Assembly: GCA_023014485.1 (NCBI GenBank)
Contig: JAJOZX010000938.1
Coordinates: 927,501 to 991,500 of the forward strand
DNA from: Bathynomus jamesi
Lineage: Eukaryota; Arthropoda; Malacostraca; Isopoda; Cirolanidae
Direction: 5' to 3'
DNA length: 64,000 nucleotides
Below, piece after piece: positions 10,305 through 20,731 of the stretch (the first letter of the stretch is position 1; each line of letters begins with the position of its first letter). The notes beneath the pieces were generated by a model. That model searched no databases and was not told the DNA's origin. It saw nothing but the letters and a program-made list of their open reading frames with translations. The position numbers were made by a program, and so were the translations under genes.

Positions 10305-11040
10305 GTGTGAATTTCTTAAAGGTCTCTGGATTGTTTCCTTACTCGCTTTTGGTTCATTCGGTTTTTTTTTTTCAGTAAAATGTAAATGGAACTATAAACA
10401 TAAATGTAAATGTAACAATGGAAGTAATAAATGTGGAAAAAAATATAAATGCAATAAATGTAATAATAAAGGTAATAAAATAAATGTAATAATTAGTGTA
10501 AAGGTAATAATAATAAATGTTAAAAAATGTAAATGCAATAATAAATGCAGTAATTATGTCAAAATAATAGAATCTCTATGTATAGAACAAGAAGATAGTT
10601 TTAATTTGTGCGAATGTACTTATAAGCGGGACCCATTAATAAAAATGCCCTTCTAGGGTCGGGGGAACGGGATCTAGCCTAGGTGCGAATTTCTTAATGG
10701 TCTTTGGATTGATTCCTTCTCGTCTTTTTCATTCGTTTTTCGGTTTATAATTTCTGTATAATAAACAACAATGTAATAATGTAATAATAAATTTATAATT
10801 TCTGTAATAAATAATAATGCAATATTAAATGTAATAAATTGAATAATAAATGTAATAATTATGTAAAAAAAATAATAGAATCTGTATGTATAGCACAAGA
10901 AGATAGTTTTAAATTTGTGCGAATGTACTTATAAGCGGTTCCCTTTAATAAAAATGCCTTTCCAGTGTCGGGAGAACGGGATCTAACCTAGGTGCGAATT
11001 TATTAATGGTCCCTGGACTGTTTTCCCTCTTGTTTTTGGT
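10165..11040 (+). repeat. Triplicated 3' segment of PLE A
   Basis: A unit beginning 'ataatagaatct-tatgtata' and running through 'tttaatttgtgcgaa-gtac' to 'ggttcattcg' occurs three times (starting about 10165, 10565 and 10872), separated by AT-rich (taa/tgtaa) spacers. The first copy is the true 3' end of the ORF; the others are duplicated ends. The left arm mirrors the same structure. Confidence 0.65.
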
Positions 11041-11060
11041 TCATTCGTTTTTCTATATCC

Positions 11061-11108
11061 ACCCGAAGAGGATGCCATTGGGCATCGAAACTGTTGTAGA
11101 AATAAACT
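11061..11108 (+). ncRNA. Candidate hammerhead ribozyme, PLE A right arm
   Basis: Plus-strand twin of the left-arm motif: CCGAAGAG, stem GATGCC/GGCATC with loop ATTG, then CGAAAC. The same U-to-C core change is present, so it predates the head-to-head joining or arose in the source element. Confidence 0.45.
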
Positions 11109-11447
11109 CTGTCTATTAGACTGGGTTTTTATTATCATGTTACTACTGTAGTGTAATACCGCGCATCCCCACTCCGGGCGGTACGCATGGTTTAATCCCG
11201 AGTTACCCCGGCTTTTTCACACTCATGAAGTTCTCTAAGAACCGTAAAAACGGTTTCTTTTAATCAATACTTAAAAAGATGGTGTCCATCTGAATTTCGC
11301 ATATCCCCACCTCATACGGATCACGACCCAATTCAACGGGCCCATGGAGTTCTGTTACAAAGTTGGCCAGGGTGTTGTTAGGATGTACAGACAGAGAAGA
11401 AGAGGACGGTAGTGTGACGAAGAAATGGTTAGACGACATGTTGCATA

Positions 11448-12507
11448 CTATTTAAACTTCATTATTGCATCAGCTTTTATATAAGTGTTGAAGTTTCTGG
11501 GTACCCTAGCCATTTCACCAGGTACATTTTTCTCTTTCCTGATCCTTTCCTGCCAAAAAGAATTTCAATTTTAAACATGTTTTTTTCCTAAATTAAATGT
11601 CACTTTCTGCAACTCCTCGCGGCAAAAGCCTCCTGCGATTTCTTCCTCATTCAAATCTTCAACGTAATACAGCATTATCTCGCGTTTAGGTCTCGGAGCC
11701 CTATCTTTAAAAATCTTATGCGAATTTATTACCCGAACGAGACAGCCTTACATAATCATTAATTTTGAAACGTGTAGAGTGTGGCATGGTTCTACGAATA
11801 TCTCTTCTCACCTCACGCTGTATGTGCGTACCTCTTTCTAAAACTTCGTTAGGTGTTGTCGCAATCGTGCGATGGTGTGAACGGCTGTATGATGAGGCCA
11901 GTGATTCCAGAATGTCTATACATTTTTATGTGTTTTTATGTGAAAAATAACAATACATGAGTTCCTTTATGATACGTTGGACTCTTTCACCTAAAGAGGC
12001 CTTATGTATAGAATTGCTGGTGTAGTAGCTGATATTAAACTCTGTCAGCATGTTCTGAAAAGCTTGGCCTATAAATTCTTTCCCCATATCAGTACAAAAC
12101 TAGCCTGGAATCCTGTTTTCTTTCAACAACTGTTTCAGGCGATTTATTTTTAAGAGGAATTAGCCACAGATATCTAGAGAATACATCTATTATGAATAGG
12201 ATGTAGCGGTCATCTATTATTAATAGGATGTAGCGGTAGCAATCATTATACGCTGAATATCTTTGCATATCTGTTAAATCTGCTTGCCAAATAGAATCAA
12301 TCGAGGCCGCTGTTGTCTTGGCTGTTTTAAACCTTTTTTTCACCGGCTTATGAAGTGTATAAGTATCCTGCTCCCGCAAATACCTCTCAACATCTTTTTC
12401 CCTACTCCTTTATTATAAACACCTCTGTACATTCTATCAACGCCTCCGTAGGAGGCTGGGTTAGAAATGTCATAATAGCGTCTTCTTAATATGTTAGCCA
12501 TTTGCAT
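11448..12507 (-). pseudogene. INT: Polinton integrase (rve fold plus chromodomain), copy 1
   Basis: Retrovirus-type integrase that inserts Polintons. From the ATG at 12507 come the N-terminal YYD...PASYGGVD block, then LHKPVKKRFK, WQADLTDM (first catalytic Asp) and IDVFSRYLW; after a frameshift near 12115, TDMGKEF supplies the second Asp and the helix region follows. The C-terminus (11450-11570) reads as a chromodomain (YLVKWLGYP on the aligned frame). A 27-bp tandem duplication (12185-12238) adds nine codons in the core. Several frameshifts and stops are present. It is followed downstream by the penton start only 9 bp away. Confidence 0.8.
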
Positions 12508-12561
12508 ATTTTAGAGGCACGTGGAGAGGGTTGACCGTTGATGCTTAGTCTCTTCTTTCTC

Positions 12562-13098
12562 CTATTCAGAAGTAGTACAGCTTCGGGTGATGGCGTGCTC
12601 AGTTGTGGCACATGCTAGGCTTGCTCCAAGTCTTTTAACCTGTTTAGATTTCCTATTTCTCACCAGATCATGGACGATGTCGACGATATTTTGGCCTTCT
12701 ACCTTTGTTCCTTCCACAATGATCTCGCCTGTATCCGACCAATGTATGATGGGGTCCTCACTCAATAGATTATAAAGACTTAAACCTTTATTCCTCAATG
12801 TATGTGGGAGACTGCTTTTTAATACATGTTCGATATGTTGTGAGGGCGTACTGTTATTCATTGGTTGGTCATCTCCAGCGTCGGACCTGGGATTTATGTC
12901 GCCATGCTCATCATTGTCCGCGATGTGCCTAATAATCATGGGGATCTCTGTCGGAGTCTTATAATTTTCGTACTCGTGAAGAAATATGCATTTTAAAAAG
13001 TCGAAGTCAACATTTTTAACAAACATCTGTTGCAATGCCCGGGCCAGTCGATGATAGATTTTTATTAATTCACGGTATTTCATTAACTTCTTTGTCAT
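12562..13098 (-). CDS. Conserved unnamed Polinton protein, copy 1
   Basis: Open 178-residue frame between the ATPase (4-nt overlap) and the integrase. The middle is polar and low complexity; the C-terminal half carries SLYNLL and then IHWSDTGEIIVEG...NIVDIVHDLV, a pattern I have seen in other Polinton/adintovirus-like elements next to the ATPase and integrase. Its role is unknown. The frame is intact, in contrast with its neighbours, but nothing shows that it is expressed. Confidence 0.6.
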   Translation of the reverse strand: MTKKLMKYRELIKIYHRLARALQQMFVKNVDFDFLKCIFLHEYENYKTPTEIPMIIRHIADNDEHGDINPRSDAGDDQPMNNSTPSQHIEHVLKSSLPHTLRNKGLSLYNLLSEDPIIHWSDTGEIIVEGTKVEGQNIVDIVHDLVRNRKSKQVKRLGASLACATTEHAITRSCTTSE

Positions 13099-13731
13099 TC
13101 TGGAATATACACCGTTTCATGCTCGTTTGAGAATATATTCGTTCTTAGAAGGACTCTAAACGTGTTTCGCGGGTGAAGGTCACAAAGCAAATATCGGTAA
13201 CGTCGACTTGTTGCTTCTTTATAAACTTCCAAAAACTCCTTACGCTGATTCGGGAACATATGTTTGGCTAATACCCCAATTTTTGACACATCTCTACGTT
13301 GTGCAAATAAGACTGGATATTGTGTATTTAACGACACATCGCGCATGTACCTATTTTTGAAAAATAGATTCTGATTGATGAAGAACACGCTTATGTTAAG
13401 ATGGTGGGAGAACACTAAATGTCTCAGCAAACGTTTTATCCATTTCCAAAATGAGATCGTCAATTACAATGACTGTATGTTCATTTCCCTTTAACGAATT
13501 AACGTCATATACACCTTTGTCGGACAAAATATCATCTTGGTATTCGTTGAATACTGATTGGTACGTCGAATAGCACCATATAAATTTATACACAAATTCT
13601 GAGAACAGCTCTCCCTTATCTTTAATGATTTTAAGCCTAAACACAGTTTTACCATATCCCGTAGGGCCAGATATAATACACGTGGACGATCTCGTGAACC
13701 TGAATTTTTCTACAGAATCCCTCTGTAACAC
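13095..13731 (-). pseudogene. ATP: Polinton packaging ATPase (FtsK/HerA, A32-like), copy 1
   Basis: Genome-packaging motor ATPase. From the ATG at 13731, Walker A is GPTGYGKT (residues 22-29) and Walker B is VIVIDD (87-92). A frameshift in 13396-13463 splits the gene; the second part has FINQNLF and a C-terminal LLCDLHPRN---VLLRTNIF, which are family signatures. It is the first gene of the minus-strand cluster and diverges from PolB. Confidence 0.8.
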
Positions 13732-13833
13732 GGCACAATTGTAAGTAGATCATTTATAAAATATAATAAAAATTTAAGTGGTGTTCCTTATATTCTACAG
13801 TCTTGTTTTTTCCTCTTCTTCCACAGAACAGTG
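13732..13833. promoter_or_regulatory. Divergent promoter region between ATPase and PolB
   Basis: About 100 bp, AT-rich, separating the minus-strand late-type cluster from plus-strand PolB. It contains 'tttataaaatata' (about 13752), which could serve as a TATA element in either direction. Assignment rests on position only. Confidence 0.3.
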
Positions 13834-16030
13834 AATGAAGACAGCATCATGTCCACATCAGCGATATTACAGACGATCCCAATGAGAGTGTAGTTGTGGT
13901 CACAGACTCCATCCCCGCTGACGAACCCTCACCAGCGACAACTGTAGCATCACCACGCGACAATTCAAAGCGGAGGTATGATGAAGAGCATTCCGAGTCA
14001 GGTATAAAGCGTGCCAGGAGTGCACCGGTTGTTGGACTCCCAGTAATAGAGCCCCCACCCTCTATGTCTTACGACACAACCCCACACTAGCTCCTTCCTC
14101 AAATAAAAATACGTCCCCTTATTCCTGTTCAAATCCGGGCACATCCGACACAACAGCAGCAGCTTCTCGTTCTGTAGAGGATGGTATAACATTCGAACTG
14201 GTGCGCACCGCCTCCCCCACCCCAGCCCCGACTAGAAATCGGTACGTAGTCAGGTCTGACCCTCGATCCATGTATATCAATGGTGTTGAACACGGTCTGC
14301 GACGCGTAGTTGAATGTATTGTGGTGTTTGGCCTTCAAAACTGCGACGAACGTGAAGTCAGGACGAGGCTGTCTTTCAGGTTTGGGTCAAATGACGGGAA
14401 TGTAGATGATTTTTGGGTAGTAATACCATTCAGGCGCTTGGCCGCTGTAGATATAGAATATATATTTGGCCTTATAATGCAGACCTTTCAAAGTAGTACA
14501 GCCTTCAATATGGACAACTTCACGGTAGATATTGACCGTGTATTTCGTGTTGCGGGTCATAATGCCACACCTTATACTCTTAACTTCAATTCTCCGGTTA
14601 TTTACAGGCGGCATATAGACACCGAACGTGGTTGCGGCTTAATAGCATGAGTCTTAGCTCATATGTTTACTGTGCTAAATACACGGACCCAAAAAATTTG
14701 GTTGCCTACGGTTGTGCAGCGTGCCTGTAAGGGGTCATTCAAAAACCACGTGTTCCTTTTTAGGGTGGTTTTCAAACCCGTCCACCGCTTGTGGTCATTT
14801 GTGACCAATGACTTAAACCCCCCCTCCAAAACCACGTGGCCTTCTGATGTCACCCCAACCCCTTCTTAATCTTATGTAAATTAAAATGCAAATTAAAATA
14901 AAGCAAATTAAAAATAATCAAATTAAAAGTATGGTGTATTTGTGTTTCATGAACGTTAAACAATTTGAATTGAATTGAATTGAATTGAATAACCTTTATT
15001 AATAATAAAATAAATACAGTAGTCTTTTTACAATTTACAATGACATAAGGCCCTTTAGCTTTAGGCTTTACTGGGCTCTCAATCAAATCTTCTAGAATTT
15101 TCCAAAATAAAGGTACAGCGAATTTGTCTTTATAAAAATTCAAATCTTCTGGAATTTTCTGCAGTTTACAAAATATATATATACAGTATATGTTATGATA
15201 ATTTGATAAACAGGATATTTTAACACTTAGTATTGGCCACGTGGTTAAACGTCAAGACCCCCTCCCCCATGTGTCCTTGGTGGTTAAATAATGAACTCCT
15301 CCCCCTTCAAGGACCATGTGGTTTTTGAATGGCTCCTAAACTATCTTCAGATTGAAAGCTTGAGTTTGACTATAATATGGGTGCTGAAGAGCTGAGAAAG
15401 GTAGAAGAGGAAATGAATATTCGTATAGATGTATTTGGAATGGATGATCGTCGTAAGATTGTATATGTTTTTAAAAGCTGTGTGAGAGATCTTACAAGGC
15501 CCCTACTTAATTTAGGACTGTCAGGGGCAACGTATCTACCCATCCGTAATATAAGGGCTCTTTACGCGAGTTATGATGAAAGTTGAAAATATGGAAGGCA
15601 TCATGATTTGTGCAAGGGTTGTCTCGAGTTTGCGGAAGATATAGTGAAACATTGCAAAGATTGCCACATGGTATGTGAGCAGTGTAAAAGCTCCAAATGT
15701 GAAAGTCGTGCAATTGAAGCTGAGAAGAGGGACTCTAATGTGTGCGGACGTACATTTTTCAATAATAACTGTTTTGAGCTCCATAAGTCAATTGGCAGGT
15801 GCAGGAAAATGAGAATCTGTGATGTTTCATATGATGGATAATTGGAGGGAATTGACATAAATGTGATGAAATTCAGTGTCCAACATGCCATGCGAAATAG
15901 AAGTCAGATGGTATAAAGCATGGATGTTATATGAAAGATGCTAAGCCTAAAATTAGACGTTGTATAACTGTGTACTACGATATAGAAACGTATACGGCTA
16001 CTGAAACCAAAGAGGTTATGCCATTGATAT
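13834..16030 (+). pseudogene. PolB: Protein-primed DNA polymerase B, 5' half, Polinton copy 1
   Basis: N-terminal part of the Polinton replicative polymerase. It opens with a Pro/Ser/Thr-rich region carrying a basic bipartite NLS-like cluster (KRR...KRAR near 13948-14016), then the N-terminal domain (14201-14650), a region cut by a Harbinger-like MITE (14731-15335), and a Cys/His-rich block (15608-15841: CKGC, CKDC, CEQC). It ends with the exonuclease I motif YYDIETY (about 15975). Frameshifts occur near 14090, 15585 and 15840. LINE A then replaces the rest; the 3' half exists only in copy 2. Confidence 0.75.
14731..15335. mobile_element. PIF/Harbinger-like MITE in PolB
   Basis: Inverted ends of about 22 bp (start GGGGTCATTCAAAAACCACG, end its near-complement) are flanked by TAA on both sides (14728-14730 and 15336-15338), the 3-bp TWA duplication of PIF/Harbinger elements. 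It is 605 bp long and noncoding. Inside, about 14970-14990, is a (TTGAA)n run. Confidence 0.6.
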
Positions 16031-16034
16031 CAGA

Positions 16035-18726
16035 ACCCAAATAAAGTCCATAAACTCTCCATCCCCTATTATAATACTCTGCGACGATTTTAAATTTCTA
16101 TTTATAAAATTCAAAAAGGTGGGTAGAAATATATTTATGCAACTAGATAAGGGTGGCAGAAGAAAGGACCAGGAGCAAGCGAAAATGCTGATGGCTCTCA
16201 CAAACGAGTTTATGCTGACACAGGAGATAACAGAAAATATCAGGGAAAAAACTGCCTAGATCTGGTATTCACAAATAACACGAACTTGATTGCCGATATA
16301 AAAATAACCCCGACTATTATCTCAGACCACAATATAATCGAGTTATCAACAAATATGGCGATAACTTTAAAAGATAATACACATACGGAAGGAAGAAGCA
16401 AATTTAGGGCTTTCAACCTAAACTCCAAGACCATAAATTGGGGAGAAATCAGATCACACGGCCCAAATAGAGTGGAGAACAGTTTTAGGGAATAAAAAAA
16501 CTGAGGAAATGCTAACAATCTTGGAAGAAAAGACGTTGAGAATTTTGAAAAAATATGCTCCGAAAACACAGCCAAAAGGAAAGAGTAACTGGCTGGAGAG
16601 GCAGAAGAGAAGAATACTCCGCAAAAGAAAGAAAGTAGCGACGAAGTTTGCAAATTGTGGAGAGAGCAATACCAGAAAAGTAATAAAAGAAAAACTGGAG
16701 AGTATCGATAGGGAAATACAAACTGATAAAGAGCCAGACAGAAAGGGAAGAGGAAAAGGTGGTCGAAGCAATAAAGGAAAATCCAAAATACTTGTATAGC
16801 TATGCGAAAAGGAAAATCCAAAATACTTCTATAGCTATGCGAAAAGGAAAACAAAAACGCGCGATACTATCGGGCCCTTAAGGAAAGGGAAAAATTAACT
16901 AACAAACAATCTAAAAGAAATATCTGAAACATTGAGAATCCAGTATGAATCGGTCTTCAGCACCACAAAAAGTGACAAAGCGATACCTGACATAGATACT
17001 TTCTTCGAAGAGAAATTGCAAGGAGAATGTATAGGAGATTTTGATTTTACCCCAGAAGATGTAGCGAGAGCTATAGGACAAATGAAATCCAATACAGCTA
17101 CAGGTCTGCACAAATGGAATGCACTATTAATTAAAAACTGTAAAAATGAAATAGCTACAACCTTATACTGGATATCGAGAAGATCCCTAGACACTGGGGA
17201 AATACCGAGCATCTTGAAAAGAGCAAACATTGTCTTAATATATAAAGCCGGGGATAGATCTCAAGCAACGAACTATAGACCAGTGTCATTGACCTCCCAC
17301 CTCACGAAAATATTTTAAAGAATAGTCAGAGAAAATCTATGACTTCTTGGAGACACTGGAAAGATTCAACGAAAATCAGCTCGGATTCCGATCGGGAAGA
17401 TCATGCTTATCACAACTTATAGAACATTATAACAATATCCTAGATGCACTTGAAGGCAATGAAAACTATGATGTCATATACACGGATTTTGCTAAAGCTT
17501 TCGACAAGTGCGATCATGTTATAATAGTACATAAAATAAAACATATGGGAATAACATGCAAAAAGTGGGAAAATGGATCTATAACTTCCTCAGAGAACGA
17601 CTATAGTTGGTCAAAATTCAAGGTTTATCATCATCAGAATCAGAAGTACGCAGCGCAGTGCCACACGGTACAGTGCTGGCCCCACTCCTGTTCATTATTA
17701 TGCTAAGAGACATAGACAGTGGAGTAAACAGCAACAGTATAGTAACATCATTTGCGGACGATACGAAGATCAGCAGAAAAATCAGCGAGGCAAATGAAGT
17801 GGAGGACCTGCAGAGGGAAACAAACAAAATATACAAATGGTCAGAAGACAACAATATGACTTTTAACACCGATAAATTTCAGCTTTTGAGATATGGTAGA
17901 TAGAAATGAGGAAATTAAACAGACTGCATATTATGCTCCAGATAGAGGAAATTCAGAGTAGCACAAAAGCGGTCGACTTTGGGATAATAATGACTGAGAT
18001 TGTCAAATTTGAGACACAAAATCAGATAGCAATAAACAAAGGAAAAAGAGTCGCGGGACAGATAATAAGAATGTTCAAAAGGAGGGACAAGACAGTAATG
18101 ATTCCCGTACTGAGAACACCGATCATATCAAAACTTGAATATTGTTCAATTTTGACGTCCCCATATAAAAAGGAAGAAGTTAATAAACTAGAAGAAACGC
18201 AGAGATATTTCACAGCCATATTGATTGCTACAAAGAACTCAGCTACTGGGAAAGACTACGTAAATTAAATCTGTACTCCCTGGAAAGAAGAAGAGAGAGG
18301 TACACCATAATCTACATTTCGAAAATGATCGAAAAACTGGTACCAAACCTAAAACTAAACCCAATTACCACCTAAACAACGCTGGGCAAAAGGAAAGGCA
18401 GAATATATAGTGTTCCTAAACTAAAGGCCCGGCAAGGGACCTCCTCAACACTGAAGGTAAATAGCTTGGTTGTCAGGGGGCCAAGACTTTTTAACCAGCT
18501 TCCTGAGGACCTCAGAAACGTAACAGGGGTCAAAGCTGAAGTCTTCAAGAGAAGACTAGATGCCTGACTCAAGACAGTACTAGATGAGCCGGGTGGAGAG
18601 CGCAAGAGAGCAATTCGCTCCTCCACGAAGCCAAGCCAGGCCTAGAGGCGGGGCCATCTCGTTGATCTTTGTGTGAAGAGAGACCGAATCACGAAACCGG
18701 AACGAGGTTAACGAGGTGTATATATT
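16035..18726 (+). mobile_element. LINE A (CR1/Jockey-group), copy 1, inserted into PolB
   Basis: 5'-truncated non-LTR element of about 2.7 kb. It starts inside the endonuclease domain right after the PolB exonuclease motif and ends near 'gaggtgtatatatt', similar to the end of copy 2 at about 36.28 kb. Similarity to copy 2 (33.7-36.3 kb) runs through the full length. Confidence 0.85.
16060..18640 (+). pseudogene. LINE A endonuclease-reverse transcriptase, copy 1
   Basis: The remaining endonuclease end has ISDHNIIE (about 16320). The reverse transcriptase begins near 16930 and shows NYRPVSLTS (17271), GFRSGRSCLSQ (17385), YTDFAKAFDKCDH (17480), an HGTVLAPLLF block (17660) and the catalytic FADDT (17752). 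The C-terminal thumb-like region continues to about 18640. At least eight frameshifts or stops break it, so it is inactive. Confidence 0.8.
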
Positions 18727-18839
18727 ACTTTTTGAATGTCTATTTATTTTGTATATATATGTTAAAATTTTATTATTATTATCATATTATTTAATATAAA
18801 TGTGTATATAGATTTCTCCTGTACTAATATTATTATTAA

Positions 18840-19480
18840 AGTATGTATATATTTCTTCTGACCTATTTTGATTGTATATGCGCATATGCGTATATGCGTA
18901 TATATATAAATAAACGATATTAAGGAATAACTGGGGTTTTGGAAATATATATATAAACATTGCACCTCCATTAAATATAGATATGTATATACTACGCCAA
19001 CTGGCTGCTTAAGACTTCTAAGCCAACTGTCAAGAACATCTCCTTTAATTAAATAAATAGCTCAATCTGCAACTCAAAAGTTAATAATATATATACACAC
19101 ATACACCTAAACAAGCCATTTACGCTATCTAAGCCAGATTAAGCCTTCTAAACCAACTGGCTGATTAAGACCTTCTAAGCCAAGTGCAAAGACCAAGAGC
19201 TTTTTTATGCGTCTGGCGGTCCAGGCAAAAGGATGCTCTGTCTCTCCTCTCTTAGGTTAAGATTTACCTTCTTAGGTTAGGGTCATCCTCTTTGGGGGAG
19301 GACATCCTCCCTCTCCCCCCAAAGCTTCCCCCTTCATGCAACTTTGAGGGTCACCCCCACCCCCTTTTGCATAACCCCTCTCACCCCTTTTGCAACATTA
19401 CTCGCTTTTGCAACATTGATCAACATTGCAACTTGCACTCTACCATTTTGTGCACATCCTACTCACACTCACCTCCTTTA
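18840..19480 (+). repeat. Dispersed repeat R1, copy b
   Basis: Most complete R1 copy. From 5' to 3': an AT-rich block with 'cgatattaaggaataactgg', short units based on 'ccaactggctg-ttaag', the 'aacaagccatttacgc' block, then a C/T-rich half with 'ttttgcaacattgatcaaca'. It matches 57.15-57.83 kb in the same orientation and, in part, 1-1745 and 26.04-26.33 kb inverted. Nature unknown. Confidence 0.65.
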
Positions 19481-19489
19481 TGAAATGGG

Positions 19490-20150
19490 ATTTCAGCCAA
19501 GAAAACCGAAAATTAAGGGGATGTTAAATATGAAGCAAAAGAGAAGACTTCTATCCTGGTGCAAAGAAATAGTTGCATGCACTGCAAACGAGTGGCAAAA
19601 AGTGCTTTGTTCAGACGAATCAAAATTTTGTCATTTGGTTACAGCGGTCAGCGAATTTTGATTTTGGCGAAGAAAGTCTGAGATGTTAGGTGAACGCTGC
19701 CTGAAGCGATTGATTAAATTTACAGCGTGTGGGGGTTAGTGTGGAGCTGCATGAATGCAAATGGAGTGGGATCACTTGCATTTATTAGTAGAACTGTCAC
19801 TAGTCACGTTTATCCATGAATCTTTGCAACAGCTGTGTAGTTTCATTCTCATGAAATTTAAGTACTACCATGGTCAGCTAATTTCTCCCATTCTTAATCC
19901 GACAAAAAATCTTTGGAATATCGCTCAGCAGAAGTTCCAAAAGCGCACACCAGGAACACTTACGAACTGAAGAGGTGTTTGATGACAACTTGGTAGTTGA
20001 TAACTACAGAAGAATGCAAGAACCTTGTCGACTTAATGCCACGTCGATTCGAAGCTGTAATCACGGCTAAGAGTGGACCAACTAAATACTGAGAAGCAGA
20101 GTTAAAAAGACATTGATGAAGGTTTAATATATTGGAAGTACTCAATAAAC
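19490..20150 (+). pseudogene. Tc1-like transposase remnant
   Basis: Heavily decayed. W--VLCSDESKF (about 19590) carries the first Asp; LNPTKNLWNIAQQKF (about 19895) is the DLNPIENLW-type block with the catalytic Glu changed; and a tail resembling LVDLMPRRFEAV follows to about 20090. Many stops. The element ends were not found. Confidence 0.6.
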
Positions 20151-20731
20151 TTAATTTATTTTATTTTTTGTAACACCTGACAAGATATTCTAATATTTTG
20201 GTATGTCACTATGCATTAGCTTTTCACTATTTAATAAGGTTTTCGCTATATTTTAATTTTTTTTCAAAACTGGCACCCAGAGGTGTCTTTTTATCTTAAT
20301 GACGTCAAAAATACTCGATACTCTTCGAGGTGCCAGGTCAGAATAAATTGGATTTGAATTGGGAGCCAATTTTTTCGTTTTTACTATTGTGTATACTTTG
20401 TTGTGTTACTGAAATAAAAAAATTATTACTATTTTCTTAACTTTCATATTAATACGAATTCCGATTTTAAAGTTGCATGTATACGTATCCATAAGTGTAC
20501 ATGCTTCAGTATCTATCAGGCACAGGTCATGTTCCAGTGTTCGGTTAAAGTCTTCAGCTCTGTCAGTAAAGCAAATTTTCCCTCCTCGTATTCGAACACG
20601 CCTTGTTCAGTGCTGCGTGTAGAGATTTGTAGCGCAGAGAAGACGGGAATGCTCGTCCAAGTTTAGGAAATTAATTCCTTCATATGTCTTTGAGTGATCA
20701 GTTAAACTAGGTTTACTGTAAAACATGGTTT
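20151..20731. other. Unassigned AT-rich sequence flanking the next transposon
   Basis: No gene seen. The segment continues on the far side of the transposon at 22602 and probably represents one older insertion or unique DNA. A short inverted pattern occurs around 'gaggtgccaggtca' near 20328. Confidence 0.3.

Larger units (their letters stand above)
8447..11150. mobile_element. Palindromic Penelope-like insertion (PLE A) with 12-bp target duplication
   Basis: The perfect direct repeat GTTACTACTGTA lies at 8447-8458 and 11139-11150. The insert between them is a giant imperfect palindrome centred near 9820: the left arm reads as the reverse complement of the right arm. Each arm holds a GIY-YIG endonuclease end, AT-rich (taa/tgtaa) spacers, repeated 3' segments and an outer hammerhead-like motif. 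No reverse transcriptase is present, so both arms are 5'-truncated copies joined head to head, an arrangement known for Penelope-like elements. Confidence 0.85.
7880..11439 (-). pseudogene. Polinton penton / minor capsid protein, copy 1, split by a Penelope-like insertion
   Basis: Single-jelly-roll vertex protein. The 5' part starts at the ATG at 11439 with FFVTLPSSSS and HPNNTLANF, typical of Polinton pentons. The 3' part (7880-8446) holds the DMCYIYSNIVEY block, LLRIAHIPN and YYKPHYVNV, ending LHFRHTEL. Between them a 2.68-kb insertion (8459-11138) is flanked by a 12-bp duplication. Further stops are present (near 8097 and 11270). Copy 2 is uninterrupted at the same site (46798-47668). Confidence 0.8.
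3294..16030. mobile_element. Maverick/Polinton (adintovirus-like) copy 1, disrupted
   Basis: A large integrated element with the gene set known for Polintons. On the minus strand are protease, major capsid protein, small basic protein, penton, integrase, a conserved unnamed gene and ATPase; on the plus strand are ORF W and the PolB 5' part. Accessory genes Z-Y-X lie at the left end in minus orientation, separated from the rest by a (TA)n tract. In copy 2 they follow PolB, so copy 1 is rearranged or is the junction of two elements. It is interrupted by MITEs (5.8 and 14.7 kb), a Penelope-like insertion (8.46-11.14 kb), and LINE A, which truncates PolB near 16.03 kb. I could not find its terminal repeats. 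Confidence 0.85.

Noticed and set aside
16240..16854. 204-residue minus-strand open frame, hydrophobic
   Set aside because: It is the antisense shadow of the LINE A coding strand, which carries the recognisable motifs.
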